Assembly: GCA_000727475.1 (NCBI GenBank)
Contig: KL647290.1
Span: forward strand, 883,051-947,050
DNA: 64,000 nucleotides
From: Sarcocystis neurona
Taxonomy: Eukaryota; Apicomplexa; Conoidasida; Eucoccidiorida; Sarcocystidae
Direction of reading: 5' to 3'
The notes under the pieces were generated by a model, which ran no database searches, was not told the origin of the DNA, and saw nothing but the letters and a program-made list of their open reading frames with translations. The position numbers and the translations under genes were made by a program. Positions 27,045 to 39,000 of this stretch are shown here, in pieces. Position 1 is the stretch's first letter. The number at the start of each line of letters is the position of its first letter.

Positions 27045-30000
27045 CTGCTCCTGAAAGGTGTCGCCGCAGCTTTCTGCTGATACACAGACTGACAAAGAAT
27101 ACTCGATATCAAGAACGTTCTTTCTTCGTAGAAAGAGTCACCCGTCATCCGCTAGTGATTCGGTGCTGAAGGTTTCGTCTTGAATCATGTTCACCGTCAG
27201 GGTATTACCAGCTACACGAAGTATAGCGCCCGTAATGCTGATAAACACTCCGCCATTTCTACCTGACTGCTAGGCCGTCGCTCTGCCGTCGCAGTACTCA
27301 GCCGACTCCCACCTCCTTTTCGATTGAGTGTGGGCACCCAACAGCTACTAAGTCGCTGTCTATGTTCACTCTTCAGGACGCCACCAAGAGTCTTACCTGC
27401 AACGACTGCATTAATCCATTGCTCTACGAATACCGCGACAAGATCGTCTATGGCAAGCGTTATCATAGGCTGTCTAACTTACTACTTCCAACAAAGCAGA
27501 GGTGAGATTCTTGTTGCGGGCTTTCTGAACCGCATCGGCCAGCGAACGAGACACTTCGTCCACGTTCTCCGGTACTTTAGTCTGCTTCTCGGTAGTGGGC
27601 ACCTCCCCGCACGGCTGCAGCAAGTGCAAGAGTCTTTCAATTTCTCTGCAAATGAAAAGATCGAAAAGGCAAACGCGGTCCCGAAAAGTCCCTTAATAAG
27701 CACAAAACCTAGGCGCACACACACGCACATGTTAATAAACAATGTTGAACGCCAAGTCTCTTCTGCACGAGCAACAAACCAACAGGCTGGCAGCAACACA
27801 GGCGTGGTGCTAAGCGTCGAGGACGCTCGCCAAGTTTACGCACAGCGGCAGCCCATTTTCTTGGCCATTCAGACAACCAAGCAGTTCTGTCATACCCAGG
27901 CAAGCTTATAAATCGACGCGGGGCAAAGAACGACCACAGCCATCACGCGGAAGTGGGCCACATTAATCGCACAGACTGCTCGTGAACTCCGTGACTCTGT
28001 CTTTTCCGGGCTCGTCCGGATGTCTCGAAGCGCGCACGCCGTCTCACTCAATCGTGTGCAATTGACAAAAACTTCGGCTGGCACCGAGCGCACCTGTCTG
28101 CTCTTTTCTCTCCGCCAAGACAGTCTTGCAAGCCGTGTATGTTCTTGGCAGCGAAACGAGCGCTAAGTGCGTTTTCCTCAAACATATCAAGCGAAGACAC
28201 AGTAGGGTGTCCGAAGCACGTGCTAGACAAAGTTTTGAGACGCACCTTGGTCCGCCAATACCTACACGTGCTGAGGCCAGGACAGCCGAAGCCAGTCAAC
28301 TAACAAAGGCCTGCGTTCATTCAACCACTTTGACAGAACGAGAAACAGAATGTGCGGTTGATGTGAAAGCCGGCTTGGCGAAAAAGAGAAGTCACGGAGA
28401 GCCACAGACACATTTCAAGCGAAGTCCTGCTGTTTTACAAAATCGGAGGGAGCACCCGATGAACTTCGACTCCCCCTTTTTCCGGACCAAGGACGTATAT
28501 CAGTAATTACGCAAGTTCACAGGGCCGCAGAGGACGCGACGGCAACGACGTGCAGGCAAAGCTGATACCGGTTTGAAGAACCGGTGTCGTGACACGTAAA
28601 CGATGGATTCGACTTCCTGCTAGGGCAACCCAGCTGAGGAATGTGAACAATCGTAGTAAAGAACGGGCTCTCGCCGACAACACACGCGTTCGCGCGAAAA
28701 ACACAACAGCTTTCTCGAAACTCAGTCTGCTCCTCACAGATGCACTCTGTTTACCGAAATAGATAGAGATAAAGAGAGAACGAAGGAATAAAAAGGCAAG
28801 GATAGAGTACAGCATACCGACTGCCGAAGATATCGCCGATGAAACCAAACCACCGCATCACGCCTGCAGCCAGAAGTGCCGCTGAAGTGAATGTACACAA
28901 GAGAGGAGAAATACGGAAGCAGCTCTGAGTCCGAGAGATGTGAGACTATTTCACAATTCCACGCCGATACGAGACCGTAGCCTGCTATGCAGCAGCATTG
29001 TCTATTGACACGGGTGCGTACACAGACATACGCACGCCGAATCTATGAATTTTGAAAGCGGCAAATGGAGGCGCGCCTGCAAGAACGCTCCGGCGTTTGA
29101 CCGTTCGTAGACACGTATATACACAGGTCTACACAAAGGTATCCGAGGGTATGGTATCCGAGTGTATATATACATATATACGGATGTGCGTAGGCGCCTA
29201 GTTGGCAGTGCGCGGAAACCTTACGAACCATATTGCAGATGATATGTAGGCAGAAGACGCCTTCTGAAGCTGACGCACTCATGCGAAGTGACGCATTTTT
29301 TCTGTTTGATAGAGCAACACTTTCTCGTCCGCAGAGCTCAATTTCTGCTTTTTGCTCTTTGCCAGATTGACTACCAGGTTTCAGAAAGGACCTACAAAAG
29401 AATGTTCGCCTCCCAGACCATTTTGGTGTAAATTTTCACGAGCGCCGGAAGAGTTGCTGGCTGCAGAGTCGCGTCCAGGCTCTGAAGCTGGGCGAGATGC
29501 TCCTCCATGTGCAAGGCCCTGGTGCAGTTCAGGCACCCCAAATACGGCCGATTCTTGATCAAACAGCAGGAGTACTGCGTAGGCGTGACGGAACAGAGAG
29601 GTAGAGGGACAGGCTCTGTATTCACACATGTGTAGGTCAAAAACTGAGCGTGCTCCATCGGTGTACGCACACACAGTGGCTGTCATTAAAGACTCCTTGT
29701 GCACGTGCCAGATTTGTGGCGTGCGAATGCTGCAGCGCGGGAAAAGTGGCAAGTATAGGGGACGCCTTGGTTTCTGCCCTTTCGCGAAGATCAAGGAAAA
29801 AGACAAGTTACGGGATAGTCACACCGCGTTTCTTACTTGTCCTGCAAGGCAGCCGCTGTCACCGCATCGGCAAAAACGGGCCCCAAGTCCCCCAGAAAGC
29901 CACCCCGCTTTGCCGCTTCCTCTCCGGCTGACAGAAGAGGCTTCACTTTCTCGTAAACGTCGAAAAGCAGGCGGCCCTGCTTCCAGGTGCGGTAGCCGCG

Positions 30001-33000
30001 GTATGCGGCCTGAATGCGTATGGCAGGATCTGCCAGAGCCACCTCCCTGTCCGCGGCAAAACAACAAACCGAAACAGCAGGGCATTGTGCAAAAACGATG
30101 CAGCCGTTTGAAGACAGGAAACAGACAGAACCCTCGACAAAAAAGAGGAAGAACGAAGCGCCCCGTTATGATTTTGTCTTACGCAAAGACGTTAATTCAC
30201 TCCGTCTCCGCATCTAATATTTCAACAACGCGAGACTGGTGCGTCTGAGAACTCTAGGTACCTTCAGAGAGGATGAAGGATATATCCCCGCAGACGTGCA
30301 ACGAGGGACGTGGAATTGCCACACAGTAATACACGTGTGATAGAAGGAAGAGGCAGCAGACGAAAAGGAGAGAAAGCACGCGACAAGGAGAGGCGGCGCA
30401 TGACTAGTCACGAAGAAGAGAAAACGTGAGGCGCTTTTCCAAGCAGAGCATTTGACCAGCTAGACGTGTGCGCACTGTACATTGAGTCAGGCGCGTAGGT
30501 CAGTTTAAGTGCTGGTTCAAAAGTGTGGAAACGAATTCCTGTCCATGTGGAAATACGTCTGGTCAGAAGAACAAACCAAGTTCTCTACCGAGAAAACTTC
30601 GCGCGGGTACCTCGCCTGGTCCAGCGCATCTTGTACGCGGGCTTTTGCAAGCACTTTGGTCTTCCCAATGACACACGCGGTCGAAGAAACTCCTTTGCAC
30701 TCCACGAGATGGGCTACCTGCATCATCAGTATATGCGCCCGGTGGCCACGATCATTTCTGAAAGACTAGCGATACAACAAGCCAGCTGCCTGCAGAACTT
30801 CGCGCAGTGTGTGAAGGATGTTCACTTTTCCTCAACGCCGACGCAGAACAAGCAAAAACATCTCCACCTTCTTTCACTCTTACTCACACACGTGCACAAC
30901 CGGCAAAGGCGCGCGAACACACCTAGCCGTAGAAAGCATCTCAAACTTTTTTCTCGCTACTACTACTGACACGCGTGTACGACTGGGACGTGACACCAAC
31001 CAAAACCAGCACTAGTAATTGACAGGGACATGGATTCAAGCAGCAGATGTCACCCAGTTGCTGAGGTGTTTCTCCTATGTGCTGCATATACGTAGTTGAC
31101 GCACAAAATTACCCAGCGGGCACACCGCACAGGTGCGTCTTCCCATGCGTGCGATACTTGGCAACTTCGCATGCGGTTGACACAAAGTGTTGTATGGACA
31201 GAAACGTATGTCAGCAAAAATTCGTTTGCTTTCGCCCTTCTGGCGGTTGAGGAACAACGTCCGCAGCAGTCGGAGAAAACCTCTCACCGAACGGGTCACG
31301 CACCTACAGCGCCGCCGGGCGGACGAGGAGGCAAACGGAGTGACTGAATCGGAAGCTACACTCACGTCCACTTGCGCACTGGTGAACTTCCTGTGCTATC
31401 CGAATAGAGGGGCATCTTCTAGATAAGGTGGACGGAAAAAAGAAAAGATAATTCGCCAGTGGAGTCGCTGCTGCTGGTGCTTACCAACTTTTCGGCGGCC
31501 TCCTTGGGGCTCGACTCACGCTTCAACAGAGTCGTCACGCGTGTTCCCGCGATGATAGAATACCTTTGAACAAAGTCTGCGTGGGGTACGCGAAGTGAAA
31601 ACCCGCTCTGTCTTATACGCACGGCTTCCAGAACACCTGCAATCAGGCGCTCGCACCTAGTTGCAGATAAAGACAGTCCACCGATTCCCAGTTTGTACAT
31701 CTACCTGTTAGAATTAGCGCACCCCGCGGCGGAACGTGTCTATAAATGAATTCTCCCCCAGAAGAGCTTGGAAGGTGCAGGCCCAAATGACACCAAGTCA
31801 TTACAGACGGACTGCGCTTCCAAAGGGAAAGTGCAACTGGCGAACAGATACTGCGTCTCCCACAGCAACTGCTTCATTCTAAGTTAGCAGAGGGTAAAAG
31901 TAAGAGCCTTACCTGAACATACAAGCTGCCTAAAAGCCAGGTTCGAGTTGAAAGCCTTCGGCTCGTGCCTCGGATTCGGCTTCACGCAGCGGACGTAGTG
32001 CGTGTCGGTGCTCTTAATCTTTGCCGTCAACGCTGCCAACTCCCGCTTAAAGCTGCCTCCTACGTGACCACATATGCAGAAGCGGTACACACCACATACA
32101 AGTGCTGCTCTATCTCCAAGTAGTGCAACTGCGCCCACCTGAGAAAGTAGACTCGCGTGTACGTCGAGACAGAGTCTGGTTGTATCGATGCGGCAAGCAT
32201 CAAAATAATACGGTGTTGCAGCCCGCTCACTCCCTCATGTCGTAGCGCTTCGTACCTAACTGCAGAAAACACGTCTGGTTGTATCGATGCGGCAGACATC
32301 AAAATAATACGGTGTTGCAGCCAGCTCACTCCCTCATGTCGTAGCACTTCGTTAGCTAACTGCAAAAAAAATGTAGGCATTCTTCTAAGCGAGGGCACGT
32401 ACCTCAGTAGCAAGGTACCTACGTGTGAGGTGATTTCATTGGCGCGAAGTGAGTGCAACAACGCCAGATGAACTCCTTCGTGTTGTGGCCAGTTTTATCC
32501 AACATGGGGGTTGACTGTCGCATCCCAGATCGGTGAAATTCTGTTCAAGCATTTGTATGTGTGGGAATGTGTGTGTGTATCGACTACCATGGACAATGCG
32601 TCCAGACGCACTAGGTCGCAGAGTGCGCTATTGACAAGAGCTACCGGAAAGACACTTGATTCATACTTTTGTGCCCGTGATAAACGATGACATGCAGCAT
32701 CATTTCTCTCGCAAGTGTTGGCCGTTGGAGCGGACCGAGAAATATAACCGCGCGGAAGACCGCTGTCGCATTTTTCGTACCAACAGTCTTTCTCGACTGT
32801 GCTCCAGAACCTTTTGGTCCGCCAGTAGCAGCGCCCGGTGTTTTCTTTGTTCCTGTACTGTCTTCAGTAGAAACAAGTTCGGCCATGGACTTTACGACTG
32901 TCCTGGAGGCGGAAAGTAAGCAGGCCATTGCTTCTGCTGGCGGGGCGTTCTGATTCTTCACAAGCCAGCCGTCCACCGTGTACGTAACAGGCCCTGCGTA

Positions 33001-36000
33001 GTGCTGAATCCCAAAAGAGAGAGAGCCTTGTATTCTGCGTGGGGAAGCAAAGCAGTGCATAGGCGTGGCTGCACGAACAACTGGAAGGAAGTATTAGAAC
33101 GGCAAAGCTGCAGCTGGCCGAGATGTTCGACGGAGCCATCTGCCGTCTAGATCTGTCACACTCAAAGTGTGACAGATCGTTGTCACGGTCCTAGTCAAGG
33201 AGACTTTACCGTAGCCCATTGGTCGAAGACTGTCCCACGGGTGAATGGCGCACGGAGGAAAGATGAGTAAAAACTACCACAAAGACGTGTGTCTGTCTAC
33301 ATGCACGTGACACCACTGATATATACACTCACGGACACCCTGACGCATAATTGCTCGAGTTTCGTTACCAATACGCAGACGTAAAAATGAAACTCGAAGG
33401 CCACCATATTCGCCTGGACGCGCACAGAACGTACTCTAGTGTAAATATTGGAGAAGAATTAGAAAGAAAAGCCACCGTTAGGTATGTCTGCGTGTACTTT
33501 GGCACTCATCCACCATGAGAAAAAGTGCCAGAGATATTCCTGTGCAGCTGGTCAAAGCTACTCCGTTGACCGAATTCGTTTGAGTGGACCCCAAGAGGCT
33601 TCTGAAAATCTATTTGTGCGCATCAGAGCTGTCTCCGTTGCTGCTGTAGTTAGCAACTTATCTTACCTGTTTTGCAAAAAACGCCTGTTCGAGCTGTGGG
33701 CTTTGTTTAACTTGCTCATGAATCCTTGCTCAGAACCCTTCGGAACAAAGAGTTCCTCATCGAGCATAGCAAGAATTCCTGAAAAGTAATAATGAAAAGT
33801 AGAGAAACAGTGAACGCCTGCGCTCCGTCAGCAGGGTAGACTGGCTTACACTCGTTACGTCTCTTAAGAAAGCAAGCCGGCAGTAAAAGGGAGAGCGTCA
33901 GCGCATGAGAGACAGGCTTGACTGTCATAAATTACAACGTGACGTCTACGTGCCGGACGTGTGCAGAGTCATAGCTCAACTCGTAGTGCGAGGGCGTCAG
34001 CGTATCTCCACATTGTCCTCGTCGATGAGTACGCGGACTCAAAGTGACACTTTAATAAAATTACCTCCTTTCCCAGCCACAAGATCCAGTATATCCGCGT
34101 TGTCTTCGTAGCTAATCTCCAAGCCTGTAATGCCCTCCTCCGTGTAGTCCTTAAGTTCTGTTAGAAAAATATCTTCATTAAACTGGTGCTGAAGCTCCTC
34201 ATTTGATAGATTGATGCACAGCTGTTCAAAGCCGTTGACTTGAAAACTTTCAAAACCCGCGATATCCAAAATGCCGATAAAACGGCTTGACTGCACCGAG
34301 AGACAGGGGATACTGGCGGGAGCGCCAACACCGTGGATCTGTTGTACCGAAGAACTGTAACTTTTAGCGGGCTCTTATGCAGGAGTCACGGCGGCACCAT
34401 GTGCTGCAAGTAGTGCTTGCAGGAGTGTGGCCGCTGGCGATGAAGAGTCAAACGAAAACACGAGATAGACCCTTCTTGAAGTGTTTGCAGTCAGCTGAGG
34501 AAAACACGTGCGCAACGGAGGTGTACGAATCGGCAAATCCTATGCATACACCTACGGCATTTGGGCAACTCCCCTCTGACTCTTACGCGCCTCACATCGT
34601 ACCGGTCAAGCCCTACACTCGAACCTGCTCTACCGTGGGGTCATTAGCGGCAACATTTGTGGTTGAACAGTGTGTATGCGTTCTCGCGTTTGTGTCGCTA
34701 CAACCAAATCCAGCTTGCTCACGCGGAACACTTCCACGCCTTCTCTTCAGCTAGTCCACGAATACGTGGTGGTTTCAATCGAGTGGCACATTCAGCTCTT
34801 ACGATCTGCAGACATTTGTGGCCAGTTGTGAACGAAAACGACACACCTGGGCAGGTTTGGCCGTGGTCGAAGGGGAAAGGTTTGCGTTGATGCGCTCTAT
34901 TAACCAACCAAAAAGCAGGCCGTAAACCAGTTTCGAGAAACTGTCCCGGGCGCCCTCTGCCTGTTCGGGTTTCAGAACCATCGTGATGTTCTCGGCACCC
35001 ATTCTCACTGCACGCGAAGTAAAGAGCCGCTCGGTCAGCTGCAGTGCCCAAGTTAACCAGGCACACACAGAAGACGTCGTGTCACCCTCTGCACGAGCAG
35101 TACGCTGTCGAAAAAAGAAATGTTGCTCCACACTCCGCAACGCCATACTTGCCGCGAAACGTGCAGTACAAAGCGACATTCCGCACTCAAAAAAACGGTC
35201 CCTGACAGGTTTAGTATATATATGCACTGCCGCAATTTGTTGACTCTTCACTGCTAAGGCTTCGATCCATCGGCGCGAAGGTTTCGTATGTGCCAAAGTC
35301 GCTGAATGAGCGTCAGGCGGACGGCGATTGACGTTTGACACAGAGTGATACCGGCGGATGGAAGGTTGTGTCAAAAGGTCTAAGAGTAGAAGTGGAGAAA
35401 GGCTCGTAGACACAGGTCAGCAGAAGAAGGTAACAAATGCCTTACGGAGCTGTCGAGGCCCAACAAAGAGCTTGCGGTCCGCAAATGCTCCGCACTGGTC
35501 TCGTCTGCAAGCTTGCAACCTTCACTGTTGTCAGGCCCACTTGCCTAACAAAAACCAAAGCACGGAAAGGACAGTCCACTTTTCCGTGCCAAAACTCACG
35601 TCAGGTTTAATGGTATATTTGCGAGTACCTGACGAACACTTAGCGGCGTACACATTCGGCCAAGTTAGCACACACTTACGCGTGTGTGTGCATACAAAGT
35701 ACAGTACACGGAAAACTTACACACATCCGTATGTATTAAGTAGCTACCTACCGGCCACATATGGCAGACATATACGTAGATCTCTACAACGGAGCTGCGG
35801 ACATTCCTAAACCCGCTTTGAACGTATATACATGTACATATACATGAATATACGTAAACGTGCAAAAGCATGTACCTGCACGTCATAATTGTAACGAGAG
35901 CCAACAGTCAGATGGAAAAGGTGCACCCATCTGTCCATACATGCGTGTGTCCCCCGCCGCCTCACCAGGTGTACACTCACGGGGAAATGGTACGCAGCCG

Positions 36001-39000
36001 GGCTATTATAACAGCATGCTCAAAAAACCAACACGCGCTTGCAAGTACCATGCCGACGCAATGTCATTCAAATCGACTAGTGACAAGCACCAATATTCAT
36101 AGACCAGGATTCGTGCGAAGCGAAAACAGACCGTTCACTTACAGGACTGAACTGCACGTTGCCGATATGAAGCAGGGCGGCGACAATGGAAAAGATTTCG
36201 TTCTGAGCAGAGGGTTCAAAATTCAAAGCCAACAGGGCGCGTTTCAGCTCCGCAAAGCCTTCCAAGTCATCTACTGCATTCCAGCAGGCCAGACAATCAC
36301 AGTGAACAACGTGGAAACACTGGTACAGAATGACGCGCAAACGGTCGAAAGGAATACGCGTAGCGTCCATCCAGAAGAGTGGAACTCGCGACGCACGTAC
36401 TTGCACGCATTTTGGGAAAGGCATGCGTAAACCACTAAGTCACAATCTCTAACTACAGTAGTACAAAGTATTCGTCGTCCCCAGTAGTCGGACGGGGTGA
36501 GTGCGCTCATAATCGTTGACGCTACTGGCGGCATTCGGTACTCAGACAAAGTCCACACTCTTCAAATTTAGGAGAAACTGGGCTTAAACGTCGGTAGCGT
36601 ACTCGTGTTACGCTATTCTGCAAGTGGACATCTGGCGGATTTGCAGAGCCAATAGGTGCGGCTGAAATGAACACGAAAAAAGGACATGTGGCAACGCTGG
36701 ACCAGTGCACACACTTGGACACCTCAGTATGCTTTTGCAGGAGAGAAACTGAAACAAGGCAGAGTACTATCGCCTCCGGATGAATTCTAACATTCAAGTG
36801 GAGGTATCGAGGACGTCGGGGACGCCCACCAGGAGAGGTTCAAATGTACCTACCGTGTTTGCGGGCAACCGCATTTTCTTGCACACCCTGCTGTAGTTTC
36901 TTGCCAGGCGGTGCATTTGGAGTTTGCGGTTTTAGAATCTCAAACGCAGAGATATCGTTCCCCAACTTAAACGACGCAGCAACGCCTACAAGATCAGACG
37001 ACGTCAAGCCTGTCGCCAGTTGATAGAATACGTGGTAGCTACGCTCCCCTTGGACGTGCCGTGTGACTCGAGGTAGTTCCAACAGGTACGAAGTTATACG
37101 TGCTCCTGTAGGAAAAACCCAGTGCCACAACTGAACACGCCACAGAGCGACGTAAGGTCACCTCTGCTGGAACCTTCAGCGCGCTTTCTGTGAGCACGTC
37201 ATAGGTACGGGCTTACGGGTGAGCTCTCATGCATGCAGTGCCGTCGAACCCTGGCCATGGAACCACATTGTACTTACTGTGAAGGAATGTGCAATCAGGC
37301 CGTATCAATGTACGCCGGCAAAATGGGGCGTGACACACGAGTGTGAAAAAATGAGGTTGCACAATGCAAAGTAAGCGTGCGAAGGTAACGTCCGCTGAAC
37401 TGCTTCACATCAGAAATCGCCGACGCCGTCTTTTTCAACACTATGTAGCAAACAGGACAATTTTACCGCGTGAAGCATCACATGTGAAGGTGTAACGAGT
37501 GGACTACCGGCAGACAGTCACATATAAAAAGATATGTACGCATATATACGTAGAAAGGAGCTTTCACCTTACATGTAACAGCAGGCAAAGCTGTGTGTGT
37601 GCGTATGGACTATGGACTGCTAAGAACATACACATATGAAAAACATATAAGACAGACGCACGAGCTGTCTACACAGTTGACATTGCTGACTCTGTGAGAG
37701 TCTGCTTGCTCGAACGCTGTGGATTTTTTAACTCAGCTACATGGTGGCACGTGCGTAGAGCTTGCGTCGGCAGCACAACCTTGTGCATAACAAGGAAGAC
37801 CGACGTGAATTTTTTAATTGTCCATGACGGGGTAAAGACACGTGCACACATGCACCGTACCTAGTATCTCAGCGGAAGCGTCATTGAAAAAGACCTCGAT
37901 CCACTTGCCGAACCGACTTGAATTTGGATTTCTGCTTGTCGAAGCGTTGCCAAAACTCTCCAAAATGGGACTAATTTCTAAAACGCGCTGCGTCAGCGAA
38001 CCGGCAGCGCCTCCTCCGCTTTCCTGCACATGAGGCATTCCCCCCTTACCTCCGAAAGTGCGACTTCCGCTGAACGTGGGGGAGCTTCTGCGCCTGCGCC
38101 CTGAAACCCCTCCATCTCGATTTCGACAGCCCTCGCTGACGTCTGCAAGAAACTGTAGTATCAGTTTGGTAGACTCTGTTTTTCCGGCGCCTAAAGACTC
38201 GACAAGCATGTGGCCACAACGCACACATGTACACCAGTCGCTTTGACGTGGCTGAGGTCTGCACGCTGTCCTGAAAACATGCAGCCTCACGACGAACACA
38301 CCATTGCATGCCTCTTCAGCGACGCTGTGTTTATAACTTTTGCGAAAGAATCATGTGTGAGTTTTCCGAGTGAAATTTGGTCTCTAAAAATGTACTGAAA
38401 GCGCACACTATCCCCGTGGCGGTGCCCCGGGACAGTTATGCACTGGAGCGCCCATCGACCGCTCAGGCTTATCACTGAAGTCACTGTACAGCCTCAATAC
38501 TGTACGGTTGTGAAGAGAGGCGTAATGCCGCCGGAATGCACAATTTGATTTCCGCGTCAGAAAATGTCAAGCTGCATGCGTGGAGTCGCAGCCCCGTATG
38601 TGTCCGCAGACATACGCACACGCTTTGTATGACGTCCTAGTAACTCGTGCTAAACTTTAACAATCTACAATATGGTTAGCTTCACCTGAAGGGCGGGGTA
38701 ACTGGTAGTATTACCTGCTAGCTGTCACCCACGAAACTTAAGGAGGTATATACACGCGCAAGCGTGAGCGTGCACGAAGAGGAAAATCAATTCATGCAGA
38801 CGTACGTGCTGCAGGCAAGTGCACAGAACGCACGCCGATCAAAGTGTGGACAACATATATATACGCAGACCACGTACACATTCGAATGCAGGTGCACCTA
38901 TTTTAGCACGGCCAAACATGCAACCTCGCAGCTCCTCTATTAGACTTTTACCGGACTCGCCCGTAATGAGCGTGCTTTGAGGTTTGCTGCGCTCTAAAAG

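Larger units (their letters stand above)
21691..30046 (-). other. Myosin neck (IQ) and helical tail (about 11 exons)
   Basis: Exon 29837-30046 has a textbook IQ motif ([17 protein letters not shown]), a light-chain or calmodulin site. Further proposed exons are 29396-29574, 27483-27645, 26555-26677, 25796-26159, 25376-25410, 25026-25214, 24754-24949, 24502-24622, 22866-23240 and 21691-21989. They encode charged helices (for example [20 protein letters not shown] and [20 protein letters not shown]), interrupted by an acidic patch ([11 protein letters not shown]) and an Ala run. Most joins are in phase. The joins from the IQ exon to 29574 and from 24754 to 24622 are not, so donors there need transcript data. 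Dimerisation through these helices is inference. Confidence 0.7.
30611..35511 (-). other. Myosin motor, C-terminal half (8 exons)
   Basis: Exons are 35446-35511, 34847-35038, 34065-34290, 33667-33778, 32781-33034, 31913-32059, 31485-31636 and 30611-30717, with every junction in phase. Switch II is [10 protein letters not shown], followed by the relay segment [18 protein letters not shown]. Exon 32781-33034 holds [12 protein letters not shown] and a Lys/Gly/Ser-rich loop 2. Exon 31913-32059 holds [10 protein letters not shown], and the SH region reads [15 protein letters not shown] across a junction, with Arg where the usual SH1 Cys sits. The converter ends in GKTKVLAK (usually GKTKVF). The TEDS position, 16 residues before DSFSK, appears to be Glu (in GAENI), so no heavy-chain phosphorylation would be needed there. 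Confidence 0.92.

Noticed and set aside
27398..27466. Minus frame [19 protein letters not shown] followed by a strong GTAAGA donor
   Set aside because: It would need a 16-base intron after the exon 27483-27645, and the exon chain is in phase without it.
28090..28200. Minus segment [20 protein letters not shown] before GTGCGC
   Set aside because: Protein-like, but the exon at 29396-29574 joins 27483-27645 directly in phase, so this lies in an intron.
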